64,000 bases of DNA, from positions 29,705,306 to 29,769,305 of the forward strand of contig OZ022242.1 of NCBI GenBank assembly GCA_963978895.1. The letters are read 5' to 3'. The position numbers were made by a program, and so were the translations under genes. Below, in pieces: positions 44,296-55,610 of this stretch (positions are counted from its first letter, which is position 1; every line of letters starts with the position of its first letter). This DNA comes from Erpobdella octoculata (lineage: Eukaryota; Annelida; Clitellata; Hirudinida; Erpobdellidae). A model generated the notes under the pieces. That model made no database searches. It had not been told where the DNA came from and worked only from the letters and a program-made list of their open reading frames with translations.

Positions 44296-46293
44296 TTACG
44301 GAATCTTGTTTTTTTCGATAAATTCTCCTTTATCTTCGTCATCATCTTGTCTTTGCATATGAAGTTTGAATCTTCGCATGATATTAGAAAAACTCATGTT
44401 TACCGAAAATGTAGACGTTTCATTAACGGTTTTTTGACAATTAAGTAATATACCTCTATCCACTAGCTGATGTAAGCATTTCTTTACAATTTTTGATGGT
44501 AGTCCCGTTTCAGCAACAATGTCTTCTAGCAAAACAAAGTCATACTCAGAAAAAACATTCATTACCAATGCTGCTGCCAAAGAAGTTTCTATCAAATATG
44601 TTTTTTCCAAATAAGACAAAGTAACTTCACAGGTACAAAAATCATATTGCCAAGAAAGTTTTCTTCCACTTAATTCTTTGTTGTAATGCCATTCAAATAA
44701 TGAAACTGATCTTTCTACCTCGTAAGGCAAGGAACAACTGTAATATGATTTCATTGATTCCTGCCAGACAAAAGCTTGGATGATCATAAAATTGGATTTC
44801 AATTGTAAAACATGATTATTATGTATACAAAATTTTAAAAACTTGTTGGTTTGTTCATTGCTTACTTTTATATCATTGATAAGCATGTCCATTTTGTTAA
44901 TGTACTTTGCACTGGTTTCTCTCTGAAGTTTCTGAACCATTAATTCTTCAACGTCTATCGAATACGACCAAAATTGGACGAGTCTTCTTCCAAGATTTTG
45001 GGTAAACATTGCTCCAAAAATGTCTTTGTCATCTATCAATTTAAACACCAGAATTGCTTTTGCTTGATTTTTTTCAATAACGTTATTGTCTATATAAGAT
45101 CGTCCTCTTAGTATAATATCGCAATATCTGGCTAGCACTAAACCTAATGAAAAAACCGTTTTGGTCTGCTTAGCAACTTCTGATTGAAAGTTTTGCAGAG
45201 CCTTATTAACTCCTTGATCCAATGATTCAATAAATATTTGGTAAGAGCTGTTTTTAGAAAGAATAGTACAAAGTTTGTTATAATTTTCTGCTATCGTATC
45301 AACAAATAATACAGGCGTTAATTTGTTCTTAATATTTTCAAAGAGCTTCGAAAAAATCATTTCGACCCAATTCCTAATTTCATTTGCTAAATTTTGTATG
45401 AAATTATCATCACCTTTCTTTAACAACCTGTCTATTTGAGCACCTTCAGCGTTTGCTTTCTCTAAAATTTTGATAAATCCAAGTTTAATGTATTCAAATT
45501 GATTGGAAATTATTTCATTTTCTACCACTTTCATAATTTTTTTGCAGGTATCTGCGTTAACAAGTCTTTCAATCATTTTTTTTTCACAATCAATTAACTG
45601 CAAACAGTTACTACAGTATTCACTTAATTCAGATGAAGCCATCAACTTATTAGATTTGTCTCTGTAATATTTGCTAGCTTGTTCTAATAGAAGGTTCTGG
45701 AATACTGTTTCAAACAGTATTTCACTTTTGTCTAAACATTCATTATCAATTCTGATAAATTCTTCACATATTTGTTTAATTGACTCACCTTCATATTTAA
45801 CGACACCCAGTCTATCATTTTCAGTTATTTTCAATATAATGTTTGTAATACGTGCATTATTATTCATTATAACATTTCTCAGTGCCTCATGAGCTAACTT
45901 TCCAACGTAATCATGAGGTTTTTTATCTTCACCAGAAATATAATCTAATGCGGTTTTTGGTCTCTCTCCACAAAAAATATTGTTAAAACATGTAAATTGC
46001 TCATTTAAATCTTTAAATATGTCACTTAACTTTTTTGCAAAACAAATAAATTCTTTTATATACTCCTCACCGTCGAAAAGTGGGTTCAACGAGTCAAACT
46101 TTTCACGTATACAATTTTCAAAAACTTGTTTGAATGGTTTACAAATTTTAGCCTTGGATTCATTTGAATGATCTTGAAAGTATGCGTTCAAACGGGTCAC
46201 CATGCTGCGCTTTTCCGAAAGAGATATTTGTAATGGTGTTTCTAAAATACTATTTCTAACGAGTTCTTCAACGACATCTGGAAATACAGCCAT
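44296..46293 (-). CDS. Divergent intronless cullin, 665 codons, lacking the neddylation domain
   Basis: Cullins are scaffolds of RING ubiquitin ligases. Matches: N-terminal cullin-repeat helices (for example ALRNVIMNNNARITNIILKI about 136-156 and the CEKKMIERLVNADT region about 235-250), then the cullin homology core with LARYCD (388-393), FKLIDDKDIFGAMF (417-430), LGRRLVQFW (434-442), the 4-helix bundle, and the winged-helix part with ELSGRKLSW (540-548) and LVDRGILLN (611-619). Canonical cullins run 740-780 residues and end with a second winged helix holding IVRIMK and the NEDD8-accepting lysine. This protein instead ends after FSNIMRRFKLHM with an acidic tail DDDEDKGEF. No intron is present, so it may be a retrocopy, yet the frame is fully open. 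The start is the first Met of the open frame. Confidence 0.88.
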   Translation of the reverse strand: MAVFPDVVEELVRNSILETPLQISLSEKRSMVTRLNAYFQDHSNESKAKICKPFKQVFENCIREKFDSLNPLFDGEEYIKEFICFAKKLSDIFKDLNEQFTCFNNIFCGERPKTALDYISGEDKKPHDYVGKLAHEALRNVIMNNNARITNIILKITENDRLGVVKYEGESIKQICEEFIRIDNECLDKSEILFETVFQNLLLEQASKYYRDKSNKLMASSELSEYCSNCLQLIDCEKKMIERLVNADTCKKIMKVVENEIISNQFEYIKLGFIKILEKANAEGAQIDRLLKKGDDNFIQNLANEIRNWVEMIFSKLFENIKNKLTPVLFVDTIAENYNKLCTILSKNSSYQIFIESLDQGVNKALQNFQSEVAKQTKTVFSLGLVLARYCDIILRGRSYIDNNVIEKNQAKAILVFKLIDDKDIFGAMFTQNLGRRLVQFWSYSIDVEELMVQKLQRETSAKYINKMDMLINDIKVSNEQTNKFLKFCIHNNHVLQLKSNFMIIQAFVWQESMKSYYSCSLPYEVERSVSLFEWHYNKELSGRKLSWQYDFCTCEVTLSYLEKTYLIETSLAAALVMNVFSEYDFVLLEDIVAETGLPSKIVKKCLHQLVDRGILLNCQKTVNETSTFSVNMSFSNIMRRFKLHMQRQDDDEDKGEFIEKNKIP

Positions 46294-46416
46294 TTTTAGA
46301 AATTGACAAATAAATCAACTGTTAATTTGATTGATTTATGAATAATGATACTGCAAAACTATGAGCTTGTGAGCTTTATTAATTGGGAAAAAGATAATTA
46401 ACAAAGATTTTCATGG

Positions 46417-46506
<90 letters not shown>
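46417..46506. repeat. (TA)n array
   Basis: About 45 TA units between the cullin promoter side and the left arm of the inverted repeat. Confidence 0.97.
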
Positions 46507-46512
<6 letters not shown>

Positions 46513-48166
46513 AGATGTCCTGACTGATTGACTGACTGACTGACTGATGACTGACTGATAATCAACGCCGAGCTCAAACGCCTCATCCTAGGAACGTGAA
46601 ATTTGGAACTTATATTACTTTTATAGCGTAAACATCCGCTAAGAAAGGATTTTTGAAAATTGTGCTCCTGAGGGGAAAAAACTGGAAAACAAACTTTTTT
46701 CTAAAACAATGTATATCTCGAAAACCAAAAATGAGGAGATTTTGAAATTTGGTATATAGATTCTTTTTAAAAAATAAAAAGATACGTGTTTCACCATTTT
46801 TTGAAAATTCGGTTTCCCGGACTTCAAATGTGGGTTGGAAAATTGGGTTATTTGGTTTTTAAAGTAGCTTCTACTCAAAAACTGTTAATGCTACAGGAGT
46901 AAAAATTAATATTTAGTTTCTACTCCAAAAATAATGAAATACGTGTTTTAGCATTTTTTGAAAATTTGGTTTCCAGGACTTCAAATATGGGGTGGAAAAT
47001 AGGGCTAATTGTCTTTTATAGTAACTGCTACTCAAAAACAGTAAATACCACAGATGTAAAAATTATTATTTTGTTTCTTTTCTAAAAATAAAGATATACG
47101 TGTTTCACCATTTTTTACAAATTTGGTTTCCCGGACCTCAAATGTGGGTTAGAAAATTGGGTTATTTGGTTTTTAAAGTAGCTTCTACTCAAAAACTGTT
47201 AATGCTACAAAAGTAAAAATTAGTATTTAGTTTCTACTCTAAAAATAATGATATACGGGTTTCACAATTTTTTGAAAATTTGGTTTCCAGGACTTCAAAT
47301 GTGGGGTGGAAAATAGGGTTATTTGGTTTTTAAAGTAACTGCTACTCAACAACTGTAATTGCCACAGATGTAAAAATTAATACTTAGTATCTACTCAAAA
47401 AAAAAGATATACGTGTTTCATCATTTTTTGGGTTATTTGGTTTTTAAAGTAGCTGCTACTCAAAAACTGTTAATGCTACAGAAGTAAAAATTAGTATTTA
47501 GTTTATTTAACTTTTTTCTAAAACAATGTATATCTCGAAAACCAATAATGAGGAGATTTTGAAATTTGGTATATAGATTCTTTTTGAAAAATAAAAAGAT
47601 ACGTGTTTCACCATTTTTTGAAAATTCGGTTTCCCGGACCTCAAATGTGGGTTGGAAAATTGGGTTATTTGATTTTAAAATAACTGCTACTCAAAAACTG
47701 TAAGTGCTACAGGTGTGAAAATTAGTATTTTGAGGTTTTGTGCCGGTTAAAAGTAGATGAGTTCAGTTTATCACCGGACGGACGGGCCAAGCTGTTATTT
47801 TAGGGTCTTCATACGGCCCTGCCCAAACCTTAAATCAAGATGGGACGGGCCGAGATTTTTAACCAAGTATATAGACATTTTAGTGATATTAGGGTGTTCA
47901 GACGAGCCGGGCTAAGCCTGAAGTCAAGGGGGGACGGGCCGAAGTTTTTCATCAAGTATATAGAACTTCTAGGCCTGTAAAAACGGACCAGGCCCATATT
48001 AGACGGGCTGTGCCGGGCCAGGAATTTTGGTTTTTGAAACGGGCTGGGGCAAGTTGTCGACGGGCCGAGCCGAGACCTAAAAAATTGATCCGTGCAGTAC
48101 TCTACTATGTATGCACGGTTCAAATTCTCTAATTTCATGCGAGCGAAGCCGCTACGGGCACTGCTA
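46507..48166 (-). mobile_element. 1.6-kb repeat, left copy of an inverted pair
   Basis: Matches 50211-51782 in opposite orientation. From its outer end inward: GATGTCCTGACTG with a CTGA-rich tract, GCCGAGCTCAAACGCCTCAT, an AT-rich interior of ~157-bp tandem units (46720-47730), a GC-rich block of repeated GGGCCGAG/ACGGGCC motifs (47760-48100), and the inner end GAAGCCGCTACGGGCACTGC next to CTAGTATATATA. No convincing coding frame. Both copies sit between (TA)n tracts. The class is unresolved. Confidence 0.85.
46720..47730. repeat. ~157-bp internal tandem repeats, alternating subtypes
   Basis: Five or six head-to-tail units marked by CTGTTAATGCTACAG (near 46880, 47195 and 47465) or TGTAA..GCCACAG/ACCACAG (near 47040 and 47350), each followed by GTTTCTACTC, ATACGTGTTTCACCATTTTT and GGTTTCCAGGACTTCAAAT. 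Two subtypes alternate, suggesting a dimeric higher-order unit. The same array exists inverted in 50640-51480. Confidence 0.8.
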
Positions 48167-48172
48167 GTATAT

Positions 48173-48597
48173 ATATAAAAGGCACCTCAATTACAAATAG
48201 CATTTTGCTTGATTTAAAGTGCGACGATATGCATCCTTCTACAATATGTTTTTCTTCCTCCCAAGCCTCTGAAATATGTAACATTGATGGTGATAAAAAA
48301 GGCGCCTCATCTACAGATGACTTGTTGCAGGGATTTAAAACTGTAGATACATGTTGCTTGTCGGGATTGCCTGGTCAAAGTCTCGTTGATCGAACAGGTG
48401 TTGAGTTTTATGATGGTTGTTTATCCGGTTGCCATGATTCCGTCCGAATGCACCGGATAAAGGGTTGTGCAGAGATTTCTCAGGTGGATGACGGAGTGTC
48501 TGTTGATGGTACATGTGTTTCAGAGGGGATATCTGGTCCGTTTAGCTTGTCTCACTTAACTGATAACATTAATATGACAATTAGACGGAGGAGATGA
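48173..48597 (+). CDS. 3' end of a Penelope-like-element ORF (copy A), acidic C-terminus
   Basis: An open frame entering from the (TA) junction at 48170 and ending in TGA. It is rich in Asp, Ser, Cys and Gly (for example DKKGASSTDDLLQGF) and finishes LTDNINMTIRRRR. The copy at 55297-55610 has the same design: acidic, Ser/Cys-rich, and ending NENITVRRKRRYS. Each is followed by about 260-320 bp of AT-rich 3' sequence and then a hammerhead-like motif. Shared order at two loci argues that this is the C-terminus of the ribozyme-bearing element. No catalytic domain is visible, so the function is not assigned. Linking it to a Penelope-like element is an inference from context. Confidence 0.45.
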
Positions 48598-48854
48598 CAT
48601 TGTTTTGATATGATACATAAGCTTCTTTGTCTGTTTCACATTTCTTAAAACTTTTGATGAATTTTATAAATTTAAATTATTATCTCTCGATTTAAATTAA
48701 TATAATTTTTAAAGTATTTTTATTTTGATTTTATTATTATTATTTTATTTTTATTATTATATTATTAATTATTTTCTGCTTAATTTAACGTTCATCGTCC
48801 TGAATTTAATTATTATTATGTACTGTATGTATTAACTTTTAGTTACATTAAGAC

Positions 48855-48924
48855 AATCAAAACAACCCTGACGATGGCCGCAATGGCTGAAACTTGCAAG
48901 TTGGTTGCTAATAAAACGTTTGAT
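48855..48924 (+). ncRNA. Hammerhead-ribozyme-like motif A (type I)
   Basis: The CUGACGA box (48868-48874) and GAAA (48889-48892) frame helix II GGCC/GGCU with loop GCAAU. Helix III is ACU/AGU with loop UGCA, giving a predicted cleavage site after U48902. Proximal helix I pairs AACC (48864-48867) with GGUU (48903-48906); distal pairing AUCAAA / UUUGAU extends it. One U (48875) is inserted between CUGACGA and helix II. Predicted, not tested. Confidence 0.75.
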
Positions 48925-49046
48925 TTTAGATTTAGTAAAAGTGTTTTCTCTCACTTAAAATATTTTAAGCGTTTAATTGACAAAACCGTGTCTTCTAAAT
49001 GGCGTGTATATTTCAACAGAGCATGTTTAAATGAACATTTAGTGCC
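48903..49046 (+). pseudogene. Penelope-like N-terminal ORF fragment after ribozyme A
   Basis: The open frame downstream of the predicted cleavage site reads [20 protein letters not shown] and VPKYCK before running into (TA)n. Copies B and C carry [20 protein letters not shown] and AKWRLIFNRACLKEN at the same place. A KWR..F.RACL...L.P.F/Y segment resembles the N-terminal conserved block of Penelope-like polymerases. Coding stops where the (TA)n begins, so only this tip of a second, tandem ORF is present. Confidence 0.55.
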
Positions 49047-49400
<354 letters not shown>

Positions 49401-49602
49401 AAAAAAGGTGTATTCCAATAGTATAAATGTTATAGTCTCTGCGATTTTATTAGTTTATTATTCCTGTCGTAGTAAACACTATGGAATTTTGTTTTACTCA
49501 TGTCATTTTGTTGAGCCTCGTATTCTTTTGATTTGACCAGTGGAGTGTTTACTCTTTTGTTGGTGTGCTAATTCTTTGAAAATTTCGGTTCTTTTCTCGT
49601 TT

Positions 49603-49668
49603 TACTTTTGACCCTGATGATGGCTGACATAGCTGAAACGGTCCGTCGGTCTGACAATAAAAGTTTAA
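49603..49668 (+). ncRNA. Hammerhead-ribozyme-like motif B (type I)
   Basis: CUGAUGA (49614-49620), helix II GGCU/AGCU with loop GACAU, GAAA (49635-49638), helix III ACG/CGU with loop GUC, and predicted cleavage after C49647 (a GUC site). Helix I pairs GACC (49610-49613) with GGUC (49648-49651), and a distal ACUUUU/AAAAGU helix follows across the internal loop UGACAAU, as expected for loop-loop contacts in type I ribozymes. It has the same extra U (49621) as A. Confidence 0.78.
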
Positions 49669-49935
<267 letters not shown>

Positions 49936-49939
49936 CATA

Positions 49940-50196
49940 AATGAGCGAAAACGGGAACGGGAAGCCAACTGAGATCGAAAGATAGAGCGGGAAAGGGAAA
50001 GCGACCGAGAACGGGAAAGCAACCGGGAGCGGGAAAGCGACCGGGAGCTGGAAAACGACCGAAAGCGGGAAAGCGACCGGGAGCGGAAAAGCGACCGGAA
50101 ACGCGACGGGAACGGGAAAGCGGAGAAGGAAACGGGAGCGAGAGAGACAAACATTAGAAAAACCTCTAAAAACCCCGGGCAACGCCTGGTGCCCCC
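49940..50196 (-). repeat. CTAGCGGG-type GC-rich minisatellite element, inverted
   Basis: Minus strand begins CTAGCGGGGGCACCAGGCGT then TGCCCGGGGTTTTTAGAGG, followed by about ten 18-bp units of type TTTCCCGCTCCCGGTCGC. Sister copies lie at 39107, 51966, 52236 and 52504. Confidence 0.8.
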
Positions 50197-50210
50197 GCTA
50201 GTATATATAT

Positions 50211-51782
50211 ATACTAGCAGTGCCCGTAGCGGCTTCGCTCGCATAAAATTAGAGAGTTTGAACCGTGCATCCATAGTAGAGATCATTTTTTTAGGTCTCG
50301 GCTCGGCCCGTCGACAAATTAGCCCAGCCCGTTTTAAAAACCCAAACTCCTGGCCCGACACAGCCTGTCTGAATTAGGCCCGGCCCATTTTTACAGGCCT
50401 AGAATTCTATATACTTGATGAAAAACTTCGGCCCGTTCCACCTTGACCTCAGGTTTGGCCCGGCCAAACTGAAGACCCTAAAATCACTAAAATATCTATA
50501 TACTTGGTGAAAAACCTCGGCCCGTCCCACTTTGATTTAAGGTTTGGCCTGACCCGTGTGAAGACTCTAAAATAACGGCTTGGCCCGGTCGATGATAAAC
50601 TGGACTTAGCTACTTTTAACCGGAACAAAACTTCAAAATACTAATTTTTACATTTGTAGCACTTACAGTTTGTGAGTAGGAGTTATTTTGAAATCAAATA
50701 ACCATTATTTCCACCCCACATTTGAGGTCCTGGAAACCAAATTTTCAAAAAATGCTGAAACACGTATTTCATTATTTTTGGAGTAGAAACTAAATACTAA
50801 TTTTTACTTCTGTAGCATTAACAGTTTTTGAGTAGCAGCTACTTTAAAAACCAAATAACCCAAAAAATGATGAAACACGTATATCTTTTTTTTTGAGTAG
50901 ATACTAAGTATTAATTTTTACATCTGTGGCAATTACAGTTGTTGAGTAGCAGTTACTTTAAAAACCAAATAACCCTATTTTCCACCCCACATTTGAAGTC
51001 CTGGAAACCAAATTTTCAAAAAATTGTGAAACCCGTATATCATTATTTTTAAGTAAATACTAATTTTTACTTTTGTAGCATTAACAGTTTTTGAGTAGAA
51101 GCTACTTTAAAAACCAAATAACCCAATTTTCCAACCCACATTTGAGGTCCGGGATACCAAATTTGTAAAAAATGGTGAAACACGTATATCTTTATTTTTA
51201 GAAAAGAAACTAAATAATAATTTTTACATCTGTGGTATTTATTGTTTTTGAGTAGCAGTTACTATAAAAGACAATTAGCCCTATTTTCCACCCCAAATTT
51301 GAAGTCCTGGAAACCAAATTTTCAAAAAATGCTAAAACACGTATTTCATTATTTTTGGAGTAGAAACTAAACATTAATTTTTACTCCTGTAGCATTAACA
51401 GTTTTTGAGTAGAAGCTACTTTAAAAACCAAATAACCCAATTTTCCAACCCACATTTGAAGTCCGGGAAACCGAATTTTCAAAAAATGGTGAAACACGTA
51501 TCTTTTTATTTTTCAAAAAGAATCTATATACCAAATTTCAAAATCTCCTCATTTTTGGTTTTCGAGATATACATTGTTTTAGAAAAAAGTTTGTTTTCCA
51601 GTTTTTTCCCCTCAGGAGCACAATTTTCAAAAATCCTTTCTCAGCGGATGTTTACGCTATAAAAGTAATATAAGTTCCAAATTTCACGTTCCTAGGATGA
51701 GGCGTTTGAGCTCGGCGTTGATTATCAGTCAGTCAGTCAGTCAGTCAGTCAGTCAGTCAGTCAGTCAGGACATGTTCTTTTA
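50211..51782 (+). mobile_element. 1.6-kb repeat, right copy of an inverted pair
   Basis: Begins CTAGCAGTGCCCGTAGCGGC, continues through GGCCCGGC-rich blocks (50290-50600) and the inverted ~157-bp array, and ends CGTTTGAGCTCGGCGTTGAT, then about eleven CAGT units (51726-51769) and GGACATGTTC. It is the mirror of 46507-48166. Differences between the copies (substitutions, small indels) show that the pair is not a recent duplication. Confidence 0.85.
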
Positions 51783-51785
51783 TAT

Positions 51786-52652
51786 ATATAGATATATATA
51801 TTAATAGCCCGTCAAAAATGACGGATTGTTTTTAAATCTTATTATATAAGACACAGCAAACGTTGTTTTGCCTTATAAATTATTTTGGGTATTTTTTTAT
51901 TAAAAGTTTAATGTACAAAATTACAACAATTTAAAAAATCAATATCAATCTCAATCTCAAAGAACAATGCCGGGGTTTTTGAAAGTTTTTCTATCGTTCT
52001 TCTCTCTTGCTCCCGTTTCCTTCCCCGCTTGCTCTCCCGTTCCCGTTTGCTCTCTCGTTCCTGCTTACTCTCCTGCTCCCGCTTGGTCTCTCGTTCCCTC
52101 TTGCTCTCCGTTCCCGCTTGCTCTCCCGTTCCCGCGTACTCTCCCGTTTCCGTTTGCTCTCACGTTTCCGCTTGGTTTCACGTTTTTGCTTGCTCTCCCG
52201 TTTCTGCTTGCTCTCCCGCTCCAGCTTGCTTTCCCGCGCCCGGGGTTTTTAGAGGTTTTTCTATTGTTTTTCTTTTGCTCCTCTTTCCTTCCCCGCTTGC
52301 TCTCACGCTACCGGTCGCATTCCCGCTCTGTGTCGCTTTCCCGCTTTCTGTCGCTTTCCCGCTCTCGGTCGTTTTTCCGCTCCCAGTCGCTTTTTTGCTC
52401 CCGGTTGTTTTCCCGCTCCCGGTCACTTTCCCGCTCCCGGTTGCTCTCCCGCTACCTACCGGTCGCTTTCCCGCTCCCGGCCGCCTTTGCGTTTTATTAC
52501 TAACTAGCGGGGTTACCCGGCGTTGCTCGGGGTTTTCAGAGGTTTTTTATCATTTTTCTCTCTTGTTCCCGTTTTCTTCCCCGCTTGCTTTCCCGTTCCG
52601 TTCCCGCTTGCTCTCCCGTTTCCGTTCCTGCTCGCGCTCATTTTTTCTTTTC
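51786..52652 (+). repeat. Three tandem truncated copies of the CTAGCGGG/18-bp minisatellite element
   Basis: Copies start at about 51966 (GCCGGGGTTTTTGAAAG), 52236 (GCCCGGGGTTTTTAGAGG) and 52504 (CTAGCGGGGTTACCCGGCGT). Each runs TTTTTCTAT, TCTCTCTTGCTCCCGTTT, then CCGCTTGCTCTCCCG units. Between 51786 and 51965 a different remnant contains GCAAACGTTGTTTTGCC, a motif widespread in invertebrate repeats. All overlapping frames here are Ser/Arg/Phe/Pro-rich low-complexity translations. Confidence 0.8.
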
Positions 52653-53340
52653 CACTCTTTCATAACTTATTTAGCCCATAAAACGTAAAATAGATTTGCT
52701 AAAAGTTGCTTGAAGCCTTCAAACGTTGTTACGTAAAAAAATTTGAATTTTATTACGAAATTACCTTCGATGGTCGTACATAGGAACTTTTGGCCTGGAG
52801 ATTAAGAAGGGGAAAAAGTTAAGAAGGTTTGGACTCCTTCTCCGATCCTGCGGCTCAAGGGGCCAAAAAACCTTCCGGGCCAACAGTGCCTATACATGAT
52901 CATTGCATAAGTTTTCGAAGCACTGTTTACAATTGCGTAACAGGCATTACTGGTATCCTATCAAAAAGGCGAAAATATAAGGGCGAAAACAAAAGAGCGA
53001 ACACAAAAGATCGAAACTAAAAAGGGCGAATGATAAAAAGAGCGCACGATAATAAGAGCGAAAATGAAAAGAGCGAAACTGAAAAGGGCGAACAATAAAA
53101 AAGGCCAACGTTAAAAAAGCAAAAACCTGAAATTGTTTATTTGCTAAGCATGAAACACAATCATTTCATTCCCTTTTGGGATGTCATCACAACACATCTA
53201 TTTTTAATATTTCACTCTTTTTCTCGTGCACTTTTTTTTCTTTCTCTCCTTTTTGTTTTCTCTTTTTCTTTTTTGTTCTTTTTTTCTCTCACTCACAAAA
53301 AAAACAAAACTTTTTAATACTTTAATATATATATATATAT
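52653..53340. other. Degenerate 16-18-bp minisatellite and low-complexity DNA
   Basis: From 52966 to 53120 irregular units of AAAAGAGCGAAAATGAAAAG type repeat about nine times. The rest (53190-53340) is T-rich with CTTTTT runs. No gene. Confidence 0.6.
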
Positions 53341-53681
<341 letters not shown>

Positions 53682-53692
53682 CCTCCCCCTCT

Positions 53693-55296
53693 TTATAGAA
53701 AATCATATGATTTCCTACTGGGGTCCAGTACTATCCGTTTTGGAGGGTTGCAACAACGTTTAGGTCTTGCCTCCGGTTCTATTCCTGTTGGAATGTGTGT
53801 CAATTCCTCCGGATTGGCTTCATTATCCACATGGATCGGAACATGGTTTCCTTGTTTATTCTCTCCGTCCTCATTCTCCGTAACCCGAGGGGTTGCGTTT
53901 ATGTCTGGTTCCAACATCTCTTCCTCTCCTGGGAACACAATTCTTACCAGGGCTTTCTCTCCATCACTTTTATCTTGAAGGGGCATTGGCATGTCGAATG
54001 TCTCAAACATTTCTTTGAGTGCCCAATCTAAATTCCTTGGTCTTAATTGATTTGTATGCCTTTTTGTAATCCTTCTGTCAATCTCGACTTCGTAAACCGT
54101 TTTTCCAATTCTTTTTAAAATCTTCCCTGGTATCCATCTGGGATGGTTTGGATTTTTATAATCTCTAGCGTACACCGCATCTTGTTCTTTAAAAACTCTC
54201 GGTCTTGCCCCATTCCTTTTGTCAAACTGTCTCTTCATGCAAGACTTTTTTTATGAATGCTTTTCGTCTTTTTTAGTACTTAGTTGTAAGTCTGATAGTG
54301 GTGTTCTAATTTGTCTCCCCAAAAAATTTTCTGCGGGAGATTTTTGATGTGGACTAGATGGGCATGGTGTAGATCTATAACACAACAAAAACCTTTGCAC
54401 CAATTCCTCGGTAATTCCTTCACCTTTTAGCTTTTGTATGGTTCTTTTGAAAGTATCAACAAATCTTTCTGCTTGACCATTACTTTGTGGATGAAAAGGA
54501 GGTATTCGGATATGACTGATAAATTATGACTGACAAAATCTTTCAAATTCCATAGAAGTAAATTGTGTTCCGTTATCTGATACCAATGTCTTGGGAAATC
54601 CATACCGAGCAAACATTCTGTTCAGCTCGCGAATTGTCGTTGTTGAGGTAGCCGCACTCATTTGTATTATTTCTGGCCATTTTGAATATGCGTCCACAAC
54701 AACCAGAAACATTGAATTCTCCATTGGTCCAGCAAAATCAATGTGAATTCTCTCCCAGGCCTGTGATGGTTCAGGCCATGGTGACAACGTGTTTTTTATA
54801 GGCATTTTAGCTGCTTTTTGACATGCATCACAGGTTTTCACCATACTTTCAATATCTCTATCGATTCCATGCCAATACACCGACTGTCTGGCCAGCATTT
54901 TCATTCTCGTAATTCCTGGATGACCCTGATGTAGCATCCTCAATATACGCTGTTGCAGTTTTTTGGAATTACTGCTCTTACACCCATAAATAGAACGCCA
55001 TCATGTAAAGTCAAATCAGTTGCTTTACTTTGGAATGCATTCCAGTTTGATCCAGGTTTAACTTTTGGCCAAAATCCTTTTTTAATGATCTCACTTAACT
55101 CTCTGAGTTCAGAGTCTTCTTCTGTCATAATTTGAATATCCTTCTTACTAACAGGTAATTGTCTCATCGTATCCTCTTGTATCATTGTGATGTCTTCGTT
55201 TACACCTGCTATTATCAAATCCTCATTTCCTGTTGTTTTTTTGGAATCAATGAGTCTTGATAAGGCATCAGCTTGACCAAAATTTGCTGTTTCAAC
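53693..55296 (-). pseudogene. Ty3/gypsy Pol remnant: RNase H tail, integrase and chromo-like C-terminus
   Basis: A minus-strand remnant next to the LTR. Upstream it preserves the RNase H-integrase linker FGQADALSRLI (about 55265-55297). Then come the HHCC zinc domain (LHQGHPGITRMK ... CDACQK), the catalytic core with IHIDFAGP (first Asp), VSDNGTQF (second Asp) and NGQAERFV (Glu), and the C-terminal domain near the PPT ending in a [13 protein letters not shown] tail. It is broken by a one-base loss in an A run near 54961, an in-frame TAA near 54522 and another TAA just before 54240. Protease, reverse transcriptase and most of RNase H are absent, cut at the junction with the Penelope-like fragment at about 55297. 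Confidence 0.9.
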
Positions 55297-55610
55297 TTAA
55301 TCATAAGTGTGATATGTATAAAACAAACAGTCCTGACGTTTTGGACGCATGCTCTTTTTCGCAATATTTCGATACCACGCAAGATCCGTCATCTAAAGAT
55401 ACTTTAGAAAATATCCTAACAGAAAGTCCTTGTTCCTTCACGACCGTTGTTGATGACTTGGATCAACCTGTTAGTCCTGATGATACCGCGCGCACCTGTG
55501 TCGAAGAAGAATGTCCGATTGATGACAATTGTTCGTACTCATCCAGTTCCTTCCTCTATTTACTTTCAAACGAGAACATCACTGTTCGACGAAAGCGGAG
55601 ATATTCTTGA
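55297..55610 (+). CDS. 3' end of a Penelope-like-element ORF (copy C)
   Basis: The open frame starting at the gypsy junction reads KCDMYKTNSPDVLDACSF, an acidic Ser/Cys-rich middle (DTARTCVEEECPIDDN), and ends NENITVRRKRRYS at TGA. It parallels copy A at 48173-48597 in composition, C-terminal basic cluster and position about 300 bp before a hammerhead-like motif. Family assignment rests on that context. Confidence 0.45.
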
